A stretch of 64,000 nucleotides of DNA, from positions 434,001-498,000 of the forward strand of contig JADKJM010000005.1 of assembly GCA_016721005.1 (NCBI GenBank). Reading direction: 5' to 3'. Positions 16,135 to 26,080 of this stretch are shown in pieces. Both the position numbers and the translations under genes were made by a program. The stretch's first letter is position 1. Each line of letters starts with the position of its first letter. This DNA is from Flavobacteriales bacterium (GTDB taxonomy: Bacteria > Bacteroidota > Bacteroidia > Flavobacteriales_F > PHOS-HE28). A model generated the notes under the pieces. The model did not search any database. It was not told the origin of the DNA and worked only from the letters and a program-made list of their open reading frames with translations.

Positions 16135-17430
16135 CTACACCCGCACCTTCCCCGTTACCGCCGCGCTGATCAGCGCCACGCGGTACTCCACCAACCGCAA
16201 CACCGCCGCCTCCACCTTCGCGATCAGCGCGTCGATGCGGCCGGTAATAGTTCGCACTTGGGCAAGGGTCTTCGTCTGTTCGCTGATAGTTGGTAACGTG
16301 ATCCAAGTATTTCCCAAGTTGGTCAGACTAAGATTTGCTTGCGCGGATTGGACGTTGTCAAGAGCAAACTGTTCCTGCGCGCCATGGCCATGCAGTGCTA
16401 GGGCGAGCCACTCTGATAGAATTGCGCTCGGGTCGGGCCGTATGATGCCAACTGCCTGATTCGCGTTGGCAGGCAGTATTTCCTTCCTGACAATTGCAAC
16501 ACGACCGATTGCCCCGGCGATTGAAAGTAGGACGTCGCCTTCTTGGAGGTGTGATCGTGACAACGACATATGCGTCTCATGATCGATACGAGCGCACATA
16601 TGCTTCATCACCTTGAGGCGATCATCAATGCTCTCCACCTTGATGAATGTCACCTCTCCTTCATCAGCAAAGCCACCACCCTCCGTTGTCGGCGTGGTTC
16701 CCTTGGTGATACGGTGCGTGACCTGTTTAACGCGCTTCACCCCCCAATGCTCCGGCACCAACCCCAACCACGGCACCCCGCTCTCCTTCAGTTTCACGTT
16801 GGCATCCAAGCCCCGTGTAACGGCGCGTGTAATAAGGGCCTGGCGCTTTTCGCGCAGCAAGGCCACCAGCCGCTGCTTGCGGGCTATAAGCCCATCGATG
16901 CGCGCCGTGCGCTCATCCAGAAAGGCCGCGATGGCCCGTTGTTCGGGGAGGGGGGGAAGGGTGACACGCATGTTGCCAACGAACTCCCAATCAGCGCGCG
17001 GCATCTTCGAGCCTTGCGTAGATGAGTCCACCAACTTGATGAAGCCATCGGACAGCAGCGTGTAGAGAAGAAACCGGCTTTCGAACAACACAGGCTCGAA
17101 GACCATCAGCTCAGTGGAACATACACCAGTGTGTTCCGCGACTGTCGCCTTTGCCAAGTAAGGGCGCAGCTTACCGAACAAGACCTGTGACTTCTTGAAG
17201 CGGTTGGACGTGCCGGTCGGAACGAATTCTTCATCAAGGGGCAACAGCTTACCGGTCCAAGACTCGATGTTCTCCATGCCGACGTATGGCATCACCACTT
17301 CCTCATCCACCTCTACTCGGTCGGTGCTGAGATTCACACCATACCTCAACCGCTTCACCTCCCAATGCGCGGGAATGTCGCCGAGCCAGGGGATGCCGGA
17401 GGGTTTGGTGGGGATGGCGGTCTGTTCCAT
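16135..17430 (-). CDS. hsdS: Type I RM specificity subunit (HsdS)
   Basis: A 431-residue DNA-recognition subunit with the full two-half layout. Each half has a target recognition domain opened by SGIPWLGDIPAHWEVKRL or SGVPWLGLVPEHWGVKRV and a conserved helix (PLPEQRAIAAFLDERTARID and EQTKTLAQVRTITGRIDALI). The first helix region is followed by LLREKRQALITRAVTRGLD. The second recognition domain (16230-16700) has visibly lower GC than the rest, in keeping with exchange of specificity domains. Confidence 0.95.
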   Translation of the reverse strand: MEQTAIPTKPSGIPWLGDIPAHWEVKRLRYGVNLSTDRVEVDEEVVMPYVGMENIESWTGKLLPLDEEFVPTGTSNRFKKSQVLFGKLRPYLAKATVAEHTGVCSTELMVFEPVLFESRFLLYTLLSDGFIKLVDSSTQGSKMPRADWEFVGNMRVTLPPLPEQRAIAAFLDERTARIDGLIARKQRLVALLREKRQALITRAVTRGLDANVKLKESGVPWLGLVPEHWGVKRVKQVTHRITKGTTPTTEGGGFADEGEVTFIKVESIDDRLKVMKHMCARIDHETHMSLSRSHLQEGDVLLSIAGAIGRVAIVRKEILPANANQAVGIIRPDPSAILSEWLALALHGHGAQEQFALDNVQSAQANLSLTNLGNTWITLPTISEQTKTLAQVRTITGRIDALIAKVEAAVLRLVEYRVALISAAVTGKVRV

Positions 17431-17527
17431 GCAAGCCAGCGGTTCACCGCGATATCAAGACGAATGTGCTAGCTGTGATCAGCTTAACGATAAAGGACCA
17501 CGGGTCGCTCATCACATAAAGATCTCT

Positions 17528-17807
17528 ACGACCCCTTCGGGGTCGTATTCGTTGGGGTAATGGGATCGAATTCTAATGTCTGCGACCCCTTCAGGGTCTG
17601 GTGGGTTGTGACGTTTGGGGCATATCCAAATTCTGCGCCCCCTTCGGGGTCTGCTCCTATTGCTCGTATCGTGATGTCCTTCAGCATCACCAAGATCTCC
17701 TTCTCCAGCCCGGTGACATGCGCTACGGGACATGCGCACGGCAAGACCCCGAAGGGGTCACAGAAATTAGCCCAAGGAACGTGAGCGGCACGACCCCGAA
17801 GGGGTCG
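17528..17807. repeat. Five REP palindromes, hsdS side
   Basis: CGACCCCTTCGGGGTCG-type hairpins at 17529-17545, 17584-17598 and 17638-17651 with a TTCG (or TTCA) loop, and at 17745-17759 and 17791-17807 with the complementary CGAA loop. The first three and the last two are therefore in opposite orientation, as in bipartite REP clusters. Confidence 0.85.
17655..17712 (-). pseudogene. Duplicated 3' end of hsdM
   Basis: This stretch repeats the last codons of hsdM and the bases beyond. On the minus strand it reads LEKEILVMLKDITI, against LEKEILGMLKDITV at the true hsdM end (18434-18475). The hsdM stop TGA has become CGA here. The similarity continues through the shared CTGCTCCTATTGCTC flank into the REP region. 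It marks one end of the duplication bracketing the transposase gene. Confidence 0.8.
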
Positions 17808-17842
17808 CAGGCCATGCGCAATGATCATCGTCGGGTGGTCCA

Positions 17843-18286
17843 TCACACGAAATATTTGGGGTCGTATTCCACGCCGTTCTCTTCCAGCAAGCCAAGTACT
17901 TCTTCCTTGTAGGTGCGCACGCGATGGTGTTCTTCCTGCCGGGAGATGTACCCACGCACGGCCTCGCGCTCGCGATGACCAACGGTGAAGGCGGCATACC
18001 CTTCTTGCCAACCGAAGTTCAACACACCGACCTCATCGCGCACCCATGTGGTGGACGCCTTCTTCAATTCACGAACGGTATCGGCCACGGTTTGTGTGGC
18101 CTTCAGCCCGAAGAGGAGATGAACATGGTCGTTCCAGCCGCCGGTGTTCTGCGGGAACCCGCCAAGCCCTTTGATGGTGCCGCTCATGTAACTGTGCAGG
18201 CGCTCGCGCCATTCGGCGGCGAGGCCGGGCACGCGCCCCTTCGTTGAGAAGACCACGTGATAGTGCAGGCTGAGGTAGGTGGACAT
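17843..18286 (-). CDS. REP-associated tyrosine transposase (Y1/IS200-like, RAYT)
   Basis: A 147-residue HUH single-strand transposase. LHYHVVFSTKGR opens the fold, the metal-binding HUH motif is H54-V-H56 in WNDHVHLLFG, and the catalytic tyrosine is probably Y113 in REAVRGYISRQEEHH. RAYTs nick and move REP hairpins, and the palindromes on both sides are its likely substrates. The gene is full length and looks intact. IS200 proper would lack this REP setting. Confidence 0.9.
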   Translation of the reverse strand: MSTYLSLHYHVVFSTKGRVPGLAAEWRERLHSYMSGTIKGLGGFPQNTGGWNDHVHLLFGLKATQTVADTVRELKKASTTWVRDEVGVLNFGWQEGYAAFTVGHREREAVRGYISRQEEHHRVRTYKEEVLGLLEENGVEYDPKYFV

Positions 18287-18300
18287 GGCGGGGGTCTCTG

Positions 18301-18421
18301 CGACCCCTGCGGGGTCGGGTGGGATGGGTTGGGGGCGAATTCTAATGTCTGCGACCCCTTCGGGGTCGGGTGGGTTGGGGCGTTGGGATCGTATTCTAAT
18401 TTCTGTGACCCCTTCGGGGCC
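18301..18421. repeat. Three REP palindromes, hsdM side
   Basis: CGACCCCTGCGGGGTCG at 18301-18317, CGACCCCTTCGGGGTCG at 18352-18368 and a decayed TGACCCCTTCGGGGCC at 18406-18421, about 51-54 bases apart. The last lies 13 bases from the hsdM stop. Confidence 0.85.
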
Positions 18422-18433
18422 TGCTCCTATTGC

Positions 18434-20521
18434 TCATACCGTAATATCCTTCAGCATCCCCAAGATCTCCTTCTCCAGCGTGGCGATCTCTCCTTCGATC
18501 ACGGCCAGTTCGCGCGGCGGCTGGTAGCGGTAGAACTCGCGGGTAAGCGGTATCTCGTAACCGATCTTCTCCTTGTTGGCATCGATCCAGGCGTCGGGCA
18601 CATGCGGCAGCACTTCGCGTTTGAAGTAGGCATGTATATCGTCATCCAGCGGCACGCTTTCGGTATCGCGCAGGTCGGCATCGGGCTCGGGTTTGCCCTT
18701 GGCATCGGTACACACTTTCGCTTTGGGGTCGCGTTCGCTCAGGGCGCTCAGGATGGCTTTCAGTTCGCTGGCCTCCAGCGATAGGCCTGCGGCCTTGCTG
18801 GCCTTCTTCAGGTCGGCGAGGAATTGCGCGCGATCCAAATAGAGCTTCGGGCCTTTGCGCGATTCCGTCCCGGCTCCGGGCCGGGATGACGGCCCGGAAT
18901 GACAAAGGGCGTTGAGCATCGCTAGGATCGCTTCCTGCCGCGCCTTGCCTGCTTCAATGTCCTTCAGGCGCCCGGCTTCGTCCTTCGTCTTCTTGCTGGT
19001 GGCCAGGTTGACGAAGGTCTTCTGCTCGGCGAGCCGCGCGATGCGTTCGGGGCTGGCTTGGAAGTTCAATTGCAAGGGCCGCTCCACGGTGATCTTGCGG
19101 TAACCGAAGTAGCTGTTCGGGAAGATCTTCGAGACGATGTGGTCGCCGTGTTTGGCATCGTTCGCGAAGGCACCATAGAGGCGTGTGATGTCCTGGATCT
19201 GCGGATCGCTGATGAGGTTGCGTTTGTTGCCGAGGCTCTTGCGCATTTTCACGGAGAAGCTGCGCGCGTCGATCAACTGCACCTTGCCTTTGCGCGCTTT
19301 GGTCTTGCGGTTGGTGAGCACCCAGATGTAGGTGCTGATGCCGGTGTTGTAGAAGAGCTGGTCGGGCAGCGCCACGATGCCTTCGAGCCAATCGTTCTCG
19401 ATGATCCAGCGGCGGATCTCGCTTTCGCCACCGCCCGCATCGCCGGTAAAGAGCGGACTGCCATTGAACACGATGGCGATGCGGCTGCCGCCCTTGTCCA
19501 CGGGCCGCATCATGCTCAGCATGTGTTGCAAAAAGAGCAAGGCGCCATCGTTGATGCGCGGCAGCCCCGCACCGAAGCGCCCGGCAAACTTCTTCTTCTC
19601 GTGCTCGTCCTCCACGGCCTTCAGTTGCTGTTTCCATTCCACACCGAAGGGTGGGTTGGCCAGCATGTAATCGAACTGCTTGTCGGTATGGCCGGGGTCC
19701 TTGAGCGTATCGCCCAGGATGATGTTGTCGGCGTTCTCGCCCTTGATGAGCATATCGGCGCGGCACACGGCCCACGACTCGTCGTTGAAATCCTGCCCGA
19801 AGAGGTGCGGCTTGGCCTTGTTGTTCAGCTCGCGGATGTAGCGTTCCGCTTCGCTGAGCATGCCACCGGTGCCGCAGGTGGGGTCGTAGATCATTTTCAC
19901 CACGGCGCTTTTCGCCAGGTCGGTCTCTTCACTCAGCAACAGGTCCACCATCAGGCGGATCACCTCGCGCGGCGTGAAGTGATCTCCTGCTTCCTCGTTG
20001 CTCTGTTCCGCCCCGATCCGGATCAGCTCTTCGAAGGCATAGCCCATCTGGATGTTGTCCACCTTCTCCAGCGAGAGGTCGAGTTCATCTTTCTGGAAGG
20101 CCTTGATCACGGAGTAGAGCAGGTCCTTCTCGGCCATGAAAGCCACCTGCTCGCCGAATTTGAACTTCTCGAAAATGGCCCGCACATTGGGGCTAAAGCC
20201 ATTGATGTAGCCGGTAACACTTGCGGCCACATTGCCGGTATCGTCCAGCAGTTTAGCAAAGGTGAGTGGACTGGTGTTGTAGAAAGGAACACCGGTGACG
20301 CCTGTGAGCACGCCCACCTTCACGCTATCACTCTTGCCGGTGAGCTTGGCATCTTCCTTCAGCACCTTCTCCTTGGTGGCGGCAAGCACGCTATCGAAGC
20401 GCTTCAGCACCGTGAGCGGTAGGATCACCTTGCGGTACTCGTTGCGCTTGTACGGCCCGCGCAGCAGGTTGCAGATGCTCCAGATGAAGTTGGCGAGCTG
20501 CTGGTGGGTGTCGGTGGACAT
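18434..20521 (-). CDS. hsdM: Type I RM methyltransferase subunit (HsdM)
   Basis: N6-adenine DNA methyltransferase, 695 residues. Motif I is DPTCGTGG (213-220) and the catalytic motif IV NPPF (289-292); the N-terminal helical HsdM domain (LANFIWSICNLLRGPYK) is present. The start at 20521 (MSTDTHQQLANF) matches the family; an in-frame ATG 57 bases upstream adds residues unlike it. Late in the protein about 14 residues (CHSGPSSRPGAGTES) derive from an inserted palindrome. The C-terminal coiled coil ELAVIEGEIATLEKEIL is the part duplicated at 17655-17712. Confidence 0.96.
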   Translation of the reverse strand: MSTDTHQQLANFIWSICNLLRGPYKRNEYRKVILPLTVLKRFDSVLAATKEKVLKEDAKLTGKSDSVKVGVLTGVTGVPFYNTSPLTFAKLLDDTGNVAASVTGYINGFSPNVRAIFEKFKFGEQVAFMAEKDLLYSVIKAFQKDELDLSLEKVDNIQMGYAFEELIRIGAEQSNEEAGDHFTPREVIRLMVDLLLSEETDLAKSAVVKMIYDPTCGTGGMLSEAERYIRELNNKAKPHLFGQDFNDESWAVCRADMLIKGENADNIILGDTLKDPGHTDKQFDYMLANPPFGVEWKQQLKAVEDEHEKKKFAGRFGAGLPRINDGALLFLQHMLSMMRPVDKGGSRIAIVFNGSPLFTGDAGGGESEIRRWIIENDWLEGIVALPDQLFYNTGISTYIWVLTNRKTKARKGKVQLIDARSFSVKMRKSLGNKRNLISDPQIQDITRLYGAFANDAKHGDHIVSKIFPNSYFGYRKITVERPLQLNFQASPERIARLAEQKTFVNLATSKKTKDEAGRLKDIEAGKARQEAILAMLNALCHSGPSSRPGAGTESRKGPKLYLDRAQFLADLKKASKAAGLSLEASELKAILSALSERDPKAKVCTDAKGKPEPDADLRDTESVPLDDDIHAYFKREVLPHVPDAWIDANKEKIGYEIPLTREFYRYQPPRELAVIEGEIATLEKEILGMLKDITV
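18861..18902. repeat. In-frame palindromic element inside hsdM
   Basis: A 42-base GC-rich segment able to fold on itself (TTCCGTCCCGG against CCGGGATGACGG, with outer GGAA). It is exactly 14 codons and encodes CHSGPSSRPGAGTES in a poorly structured part of HsdM. The sequence looks like a mobile intergenic palindrome that landed in a gene without breaking the frame. Confidence 0.6.
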
Positions 20522-20626
20522 GGGGCGATGAAAGTAGAAGATGCGCGGGAATGAACCGGCGCCCTGTGCCGCACTCACCGGCTCTATGTCGCGACCCGGT
20601 CGGGTTGCACAGCGCCCTGTAACACG

Positions 20627-20654
20627 AACGCCCGGACCAAAGGCCCGGGCGTTC
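20627..20654 (-). terminator. Terminator-like hairpin
   Basis: GAACGCCCGG and CCGGGCGTTC, a perfect 10-bp stem with an 8-base loop, 18 bases beyond the stop of the gene at 20672. The following T content is poor on either strand. Confidence 0.55.
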
Positions 20655-20671
20655 CCAGAAGATATTGGTGC

Positions 20672-21061
20672 TTACACCGGCTTACGCAGCAGGTAGCGCG
20701 TAATGAAGAGCCCGGTCTTCTCGTTGCTCTGCACGCCGGTGGTCACGGTGTGGAGTTCCCACCCTTGGGCCACGTACTCGTTGATGGTGGTCACGATCAA
20801 GCGGTCGTTGTTGGCGATGTTCTTGAAGTTGATACCCACCATGCTGAAGAAGTTCATCAGGTCCTTGCCCACTTCCTGGTCGCCCTGGTCGCTGATGATC
20901 ACGCGTGATCGGCCGAGGCCGCCGGGCACCACGCTCTCGATGGTGCTGAACTGGCGGTAGGTGTATGCGGGTGCCACCGGCGCGGGGCGGAAGCTGTACC
21001 CCGCGAAGAGGGCCACGGCGAACGAAGCGCCGATAACGAGGGAACGGGTATCCATTTTCAT
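20672..21061 (-). CDS. Membrane-anchored protein with a DUF4177-like end
   Basis: A 129-residue protein not firmly identified. It begins with a signal anchor (LVIGASFAVALFAGYSF). The C-terminal pattern INEYVAQGWELHTVTTG followed by ITRYLLRKP is the signature of DUF4177-like proteins, in which a strand-helix unit ends in a short beta hairpin. A second ATG two codons in (21055) is equally possible. It is divergent from the secreted protein at 21142. Confidence 0.65.
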   Translation of the reverse strand: MKMDTRSLVIGASFAVALFAGYSFRPAPVAPAYTYRQFSTIESVVPGGLGRSRVIISDQGDQEVGKDLMNFFSMVGINFKNIANNDRLIVTTINEYVAQGWELHTVTTGVQSNEKTGLFITRYLLRKPV

Positions 21062-21095
21062 AACGGTTTGATGTTTGTGAGTGGCGGTGTGAGAA

Positions 21096-21117
21096 GGTCC
21101 GGTTACTTTGTCGGACC
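21096..21117. promoter_or_regulatory. Inverted repeat in a divergent promoter region
   Basis: GGTCCG-GTTACTTTGT-CGGACC, with a TTACTTTG that partly resembles the Bacteroidota -7 box, lies 24 bases before the gene at 21142. It could be an operator or an RNA hairpin. Confidence 0.3.
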
Positions 21118-21141
21118 CAAAGCAAAGAAAAGACCAAACAA

Positions 21142-21573
21142 ATGAAAAGCACCCTCACCGCCCTTTTGATCAGCGCCTTCGCGTTCACGGCACAGGCCCA
21201 AACGCAGTTCAACATCACCAACGTCACCGTGACCGAGAAGGGCGTGGTGAAGACCGGCAGCGATGTATCCGCCGAAGTGGTGGGCAGCGAAGGCGAGGAC
21301 CGCTTGGTGATGTTCGACCAGGACGGCTTGCGGGTGAAGGCCCAAGCACGCATCCATACCCACAACAGCGCACGCAGCAGCATCAAGGACGGCGCGGTGT
21401 ACGTCACCTTCGTGATCCACCTGAAAGTGGATGGTGACAAGGACAAGCGCGAAGTGCAGAAGACCTTCTACGGCGAGCAGGAGCGCAAGACGCACTTCAA
21501 GGAGAAGTTCACGATCAAGAAGGGCATCAACGTGCGCGTGATCACCGTGGAGTTCGACGGGGTGCTGAACTAG
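21142..21573 (+). CDS. Secreted hypothetical protein
   Basis: A 143-residue protein with a signal peptide (LTALLISAFAFTAQAQ). The mature part is rich in beta-forming residues and lysine (TVTEKGVVKTGSD, KREVQKTFYGEQERKTHF). I do not recognise a family. There are no cysteines and no sorting domain. It may be a periplasmic or outer-membrane-associated protein. Confidence 0.65.
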   Translation: MKSTLTALLISAFAFTAQAQTQFNITNVTVTEKGVVKTGSDVSAEVVGSEGEDRLVMFDQDGLRVKAQARIHTHNSARSSIKDGAVYVTFVIHLKVDGDKDKREVQKTFYGEQERKTHFKEKFTIKKGINVRVITVEFDGVLN

Positions 21574-21750
21574 GGCTGAGGCCATAGGCCACACGCAGGA
21601 CGCGGCACGCCCGCTCTTCCAAAAGGGATGGATCATTGCCATGCCGGGAAGAGCGGGCGTGATGCGTTCAGCCTGTAGCGTACAGCGTATGGCGTTCAGC
21701 GTGCTGCGCACAGCCCTTTGCATTCCTGCACCTCCTCCTATCTTGTCGGC

Positions 21751-23493
<1,743 letters not shown>

Positions 23494-23586
23494 AACTCAG
23501 GGGCAGGAGCAGGGGCAAGCGTTTCTCGTACTCGCGCCTACTTCCACCAGCAGCTACATTAGCCGATCCTTAATAATAGCTTCATT

Positions 23587-23982
23587 ATGAAAGCATCATT
23601 GGCCATCCTCTTCACGTTGTCCCTCCTCGTGATCGGGTGCAAGAAGGAGCCGGGTGAAGGCGGTCGTGCGGAGATCCAAGGAGTGCTCTATGAACAACGC
23701 TACAATGGCACCACCGATCTGCCGATCGGCAATGCCTACCCGTTGAGCGATGCACGCGTGTCCATCATCTATGGTGATGGCGATTACCCGGACAACGATA
23801 CGCGCACAAGTCCCGAAGGACGATTCCATTTCCCCTGGTTGCGTAAGGGCGATTATCGGATCTATGTGATCAGCGAGTGCAATGCGTACAACAACTGCAC
23901 GGTGGGGATCTATACCGATGTGGAGATCAGCGGCCGCAAGGATGTGGTGGTGATCGATACGATCCTGGTCCGCAACTACTGA
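23587..23982 (+). CDS. Lipoprotein with a carboxypeptidase-regulatory-like fold
   Basis: A 131-residue lipoprotein: signal ILFTLSLLVIGC, then KKEPGEGG. The remainder looks like one beta-sandwich of the transthyretin/carboxypeptidase-regulatory-like type: GVLYEQRYNG, SPEGRFHFPWLRKGDYRIYV, ISGRKDVVVIDTILV. Its stop overlaps the start of the next gene by one base, so the two are co-translated. Confidence 0.75.
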   Translation: MKASLAILFTLSLLVIGCKKEPGEGGRAEIQGVLYEQRYNGTTDLPIGNAYPLSDARVSIIYGDGDYPDNDTRTSPEGRFHFPWLRKGDYRIYVISECNAYNNCTVGIYTDVEISGRKDVVVIDTILVRNY

Positions 23983-24683
23983 TGCGCCTGCGCAGGTCGG
24001 TCCTTCTTCTTCTCACGCTCTGCGGCCTTGGTGCGGTGCAGGCGCAGGAAGCGTTGCGGCCTGCGGTGCGCACTGAACTATGGACGGCTGCGGTTGTACA
24101 GGGTCGGCTACCGAAGTTCATGAAGGACGTGTTGGGCAAGAGCTACAAGCGGGTGCGCATGCGCAACGAACTGGGCTACCGCAGTGCGGATGTCTTCTTC
24201 GCCGGCCGGCAGACCTATTTGGATGTGAACCTGCGGTACAAGCTGAGCTCGTTGGTGGATGTGGCGTACGAGCATCGCTTTGCGATCAGGCCGGATCAGG
24301 CAGGGCTACAGCATCGCAACATCTGGCAAGCGGAAGTGGGAAAGTCGTTCGGGCGTTGGGAGCCGGGTTACCGTTTCATCTACCAGCACAGCTATGTGGA
24401 ATGGGGCAAGCAGCGCGAGGTCTTCCGCAACCGGTTCCAAGTGGGCTACAAGTTCAAGAACTGGAAACTGGATCCGCAATTGGGCGTGGAGTTCTTCACG
24501 TGGGCAAGCAACAAGGGCATGTCCTATTTCGGCACACGGTGGTCGCTCGGTACCGCGTACAACATCGGCAAGGCACACAGCATCGGGCTCACACTGTTGA
24601 ATGATCGTGAACGTGATGTCGCTTGGCCCACACGCCGGTGGATCTGGTCGTTCACCTACGCACTGAACCTGCGCGATCTCTGA
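23982..24683 (+). CDS. DUF2490-like outer-membrane protein
   Basis: A 233-residue protein with a signal peptide (VLLLLTLCGLGAVQAQ). The mature part alternates polar and hydrophobic residues with many aromatic strand ends (GYRFIYQHSYVEWGKQ, FRNRFQVGYKFKNWKLDPQ), typical of DUF2490 barrel-like proteins of Bacteroidota. The function is unknown. The ATG at 23982 overlaps the previous stop. Confidence 0.7.
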   Translation: MRLRRSVLLLLTLCGLGAVQAQEALRPAVRTELWTAAVVQGRLPKFMKDVLGKSYKRVRMRNELGYRSADVFFAGRQTYLDVNLRYKLSSLVDVAYEHRFAIRPDQAGLQHRNIWQAEVGKSFGRWEPGYRFIYQHSYVEWGKQREVFRNRFQVGYKFKNWKLDPQLGVEFFTWASNKGMSYFGTRWSLGTAYNIGKAHSIGLTLLNDRERDVAWPTRRWIWSFTYALNLRDL

Positions 24684-24685
24684 CG

Positions 24686-25360
24686 ATGGCGGACGCACGA
24701 GGGCGATCGATGGTGATCCGGACCGCAGCCTTCCTCGGCATCGCCATGGTGGGGATCGTCATCGGCTACTTCATCATCAGACCGTCGGATAAGTTGCGGG
24801 TCTTCCATCCGCGCGAGCTCGATGAACGGTTGGTGGACCCATCGCTTCGCAACGCGGAAGGGGAGCACCACATCATGGACTTCGCACTGGTGGACCAACT
24901 CGGTCGCACCATCACGCTCGCCGACGTGAAGGATCGGATCATCGTGGCGGACTTCTTCTTCACCACCTGCACCACCATCTGCCCGAAGATGACCACGCAG
25001 ATGGAACGCGTGCAGGAAGCCTACGCGAAGGATGACCGCATCGTACTCCTCTCCCACTCCGTGACACCGGAGGTGGACAGCGTGCCGACGTTGGCCGCAT
25101 ACGCGCAACTGCACAACGCCGACCCGGAGCGCTGGCACTTCCTCACCGGTGACCGCAAGCAGATCTATGCATTGGCGCGGCGCTCCTATTTCGCCTGCCA
25201 GGACAAGGGCGATGGCGGCCCCGATGATTTCGTCCACACGGAGAACTTCGTGCTCGTGGATCCACAGCACCGCATCCGCGGGTTCTACGACGGCACCAGC
25301 GCGAAGAGCATTGACCTGCTGATCGGCGACATCGGGAAGTTGCTGGAGGAAGGGAAGTAG
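24686..25360 (+). CDS. SCO1/SenC-family copper/thiol protein
   Basis: A 224-residue protein anchored by one N-terminal helix (FLGIAMVGIVIGYFII). The thioredoxin-like domain has the CxxxC copper site in TTCTTICPKM and the matching histidine in DFVHTENFVLVD. SCO proteins help assemble the CuA site of cytochrome oxidase or handle thiol redox in the envelope. It starts two bases after the DUF2490-like gene stop. Confidence 0.92.
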   Translation: MADARGRSMVIRTAAFLGIAMVGIVIGYFIIRPSDKLRVFHPRELDERLVDPSLRNAEGEHHIMDFALVDQLGRTITLADVKDRIIVADFFFTTCTTICPKMTTQMERVQEAYAKDDRIVLLSHSVTPEVDSVPTLAAYAQLHNADPERWHFLTGDRKQIYALARRSYFACQDKGDGGPDDFVHTENFVLVDPQHRIRGFYDGTSAKSIDLLIGDIGKLLEEGK

Positions 25361-25388
25361 GTGATCGTTGTTCGTTGATCGTATTGAA

Positions 25389-25420
25389 GGTTGTTCGGAA
25401 GGCGACCTCGCCGAACAACC
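25389..25420. terminator. Bidirectional hairpin
   Basis: GGTTGTTCGG and CCGAACAACC form a perfect 10-bp stem with a 12-base loop between the convergent SCO1 and phosphatase genes. Related pieces (AACAACCTTC, TTGTTCGTTG) lie on both sides, so the stem can extend or slip. Confidence 0.6.
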
Positions 25421-25444
25421 AACAACCTTCCACACGAACAACCT

Positions 25445-25969
25445 CTATGGCGTCGGCACCCCGTAGCGCAGCTCCTCCATCGTGGCCTTCCCGTCGGGTG
25501 CGATGGTCACTTTGAACAACCGGTCGAAGCGATCCTCGGGGATGCCATCCACCACCACGCCGGAGAGGCCCTGCACGATCACGGGGACGGTGTTGTTGTG
25601 TCCGGCCACCACGACCACCATCCCTCGATCATCCGCTTTGATGCGGGCCACCAGTTCCTCCGTCGCGGCGGGTTCCAGGATCACCGGTACCAGATTCCGT
25701 TGTTGCGCCAGCGGAGCCACGGTCTGCTGCGTGCGCAACCGGGTGGTGGCGTAGATGCGCTGCACGCCAGCGCGCGCTAGCGTGCTCGCGAGATCCCGGG
25801 CGCGCGCTTCTCCTTCCGGAGAGAGCGGGGTGTCCGGATCGGCAGGGTCCAACTTCTCGGCGTGGCGGACGACGTAGATCGTGGTCATGGGAGGTTGGGC
25901 GAAGGTGTGCGGTGCGCATTGGGTGAACAGGCAAACAGCAACAACGAAGATCCAAGGCGCATGGTGCAT
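25445..25969 (-). CDS. Secreted histidine phosphatase-family protein
   Basis: A 174-residue phosphoglycerate mutase/SixA-like phosphatase. The catalytic RHG motif is VVRHAEK, and the second histidine is in VVVAGHNNTVP. ATTRLRTQQT supplies the usual second arginine region. The N-terminus (WIFVVAVCLFTQC then TFAQ) is a signal peptide, so it acts outside the cytoplasm. The substrate is unknown. Confidence 0.87.
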   Translation of the reverse strand: MHHAPWIFVVAVCLFTQCAPHTFAQPPMTTIYVVRHAEKLDPADPDTPLSPEGEARARDLASTLARAGVQRIYATTRLRTQQTVAPLAQQRNLVPVILEPAATEELVARIKADDRGMVVVVAGHNNTVPVIVQGLSGVVVDGIPEDRFDRLFKVTIAPDGKATMEELRYGVPTP

Positions 25970-26080
25970 GAGGTCGGGAGTTCAAGCGAAAGATGCGGAG
26001 TACGAAGCGAACATCAAACACATATCGCCGTCGCTGTGCTCCCCGCAGGTATACCGATCCTACCCTAGCCACCCGGTCAT

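Larger units (their letters stand above)
17520..18424. mobile_element. REP/RAYT unit inserted between hsdM and hsdS
   Basis: A tyrosine transposase gene (17843-18286) with eight GACCCC...GGGGTC palindromes around it, five on the hsdS side and three on the hsdM side. The outer segments 17520-17655 and 18300-18424 are themselves similar in order (palindromes separated by GGGATCG-ATTCTAAT-type spacers, ending in CTGCTCCTATTGCTC), so the gene is bracketed by direct duplications. It separates hsdM from hsdS by a kilobase. Confidence 0.8.

Noticed and set aside
16230..16700. Second recognition domain of HsdS as a separate recent insertion
   Set aside because: Its lower GC is noticeable, but the gene keeps the standard two-domain layout; domain exchange is normal for HsdS and no boundary repeats were seen.
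25970..26080. A small gene in the gap after the histidine phosphatase
   Set aside because: Short frames exist but show no start signal, codon bias or similarity; only the sulfatase remnant further on could be supported.
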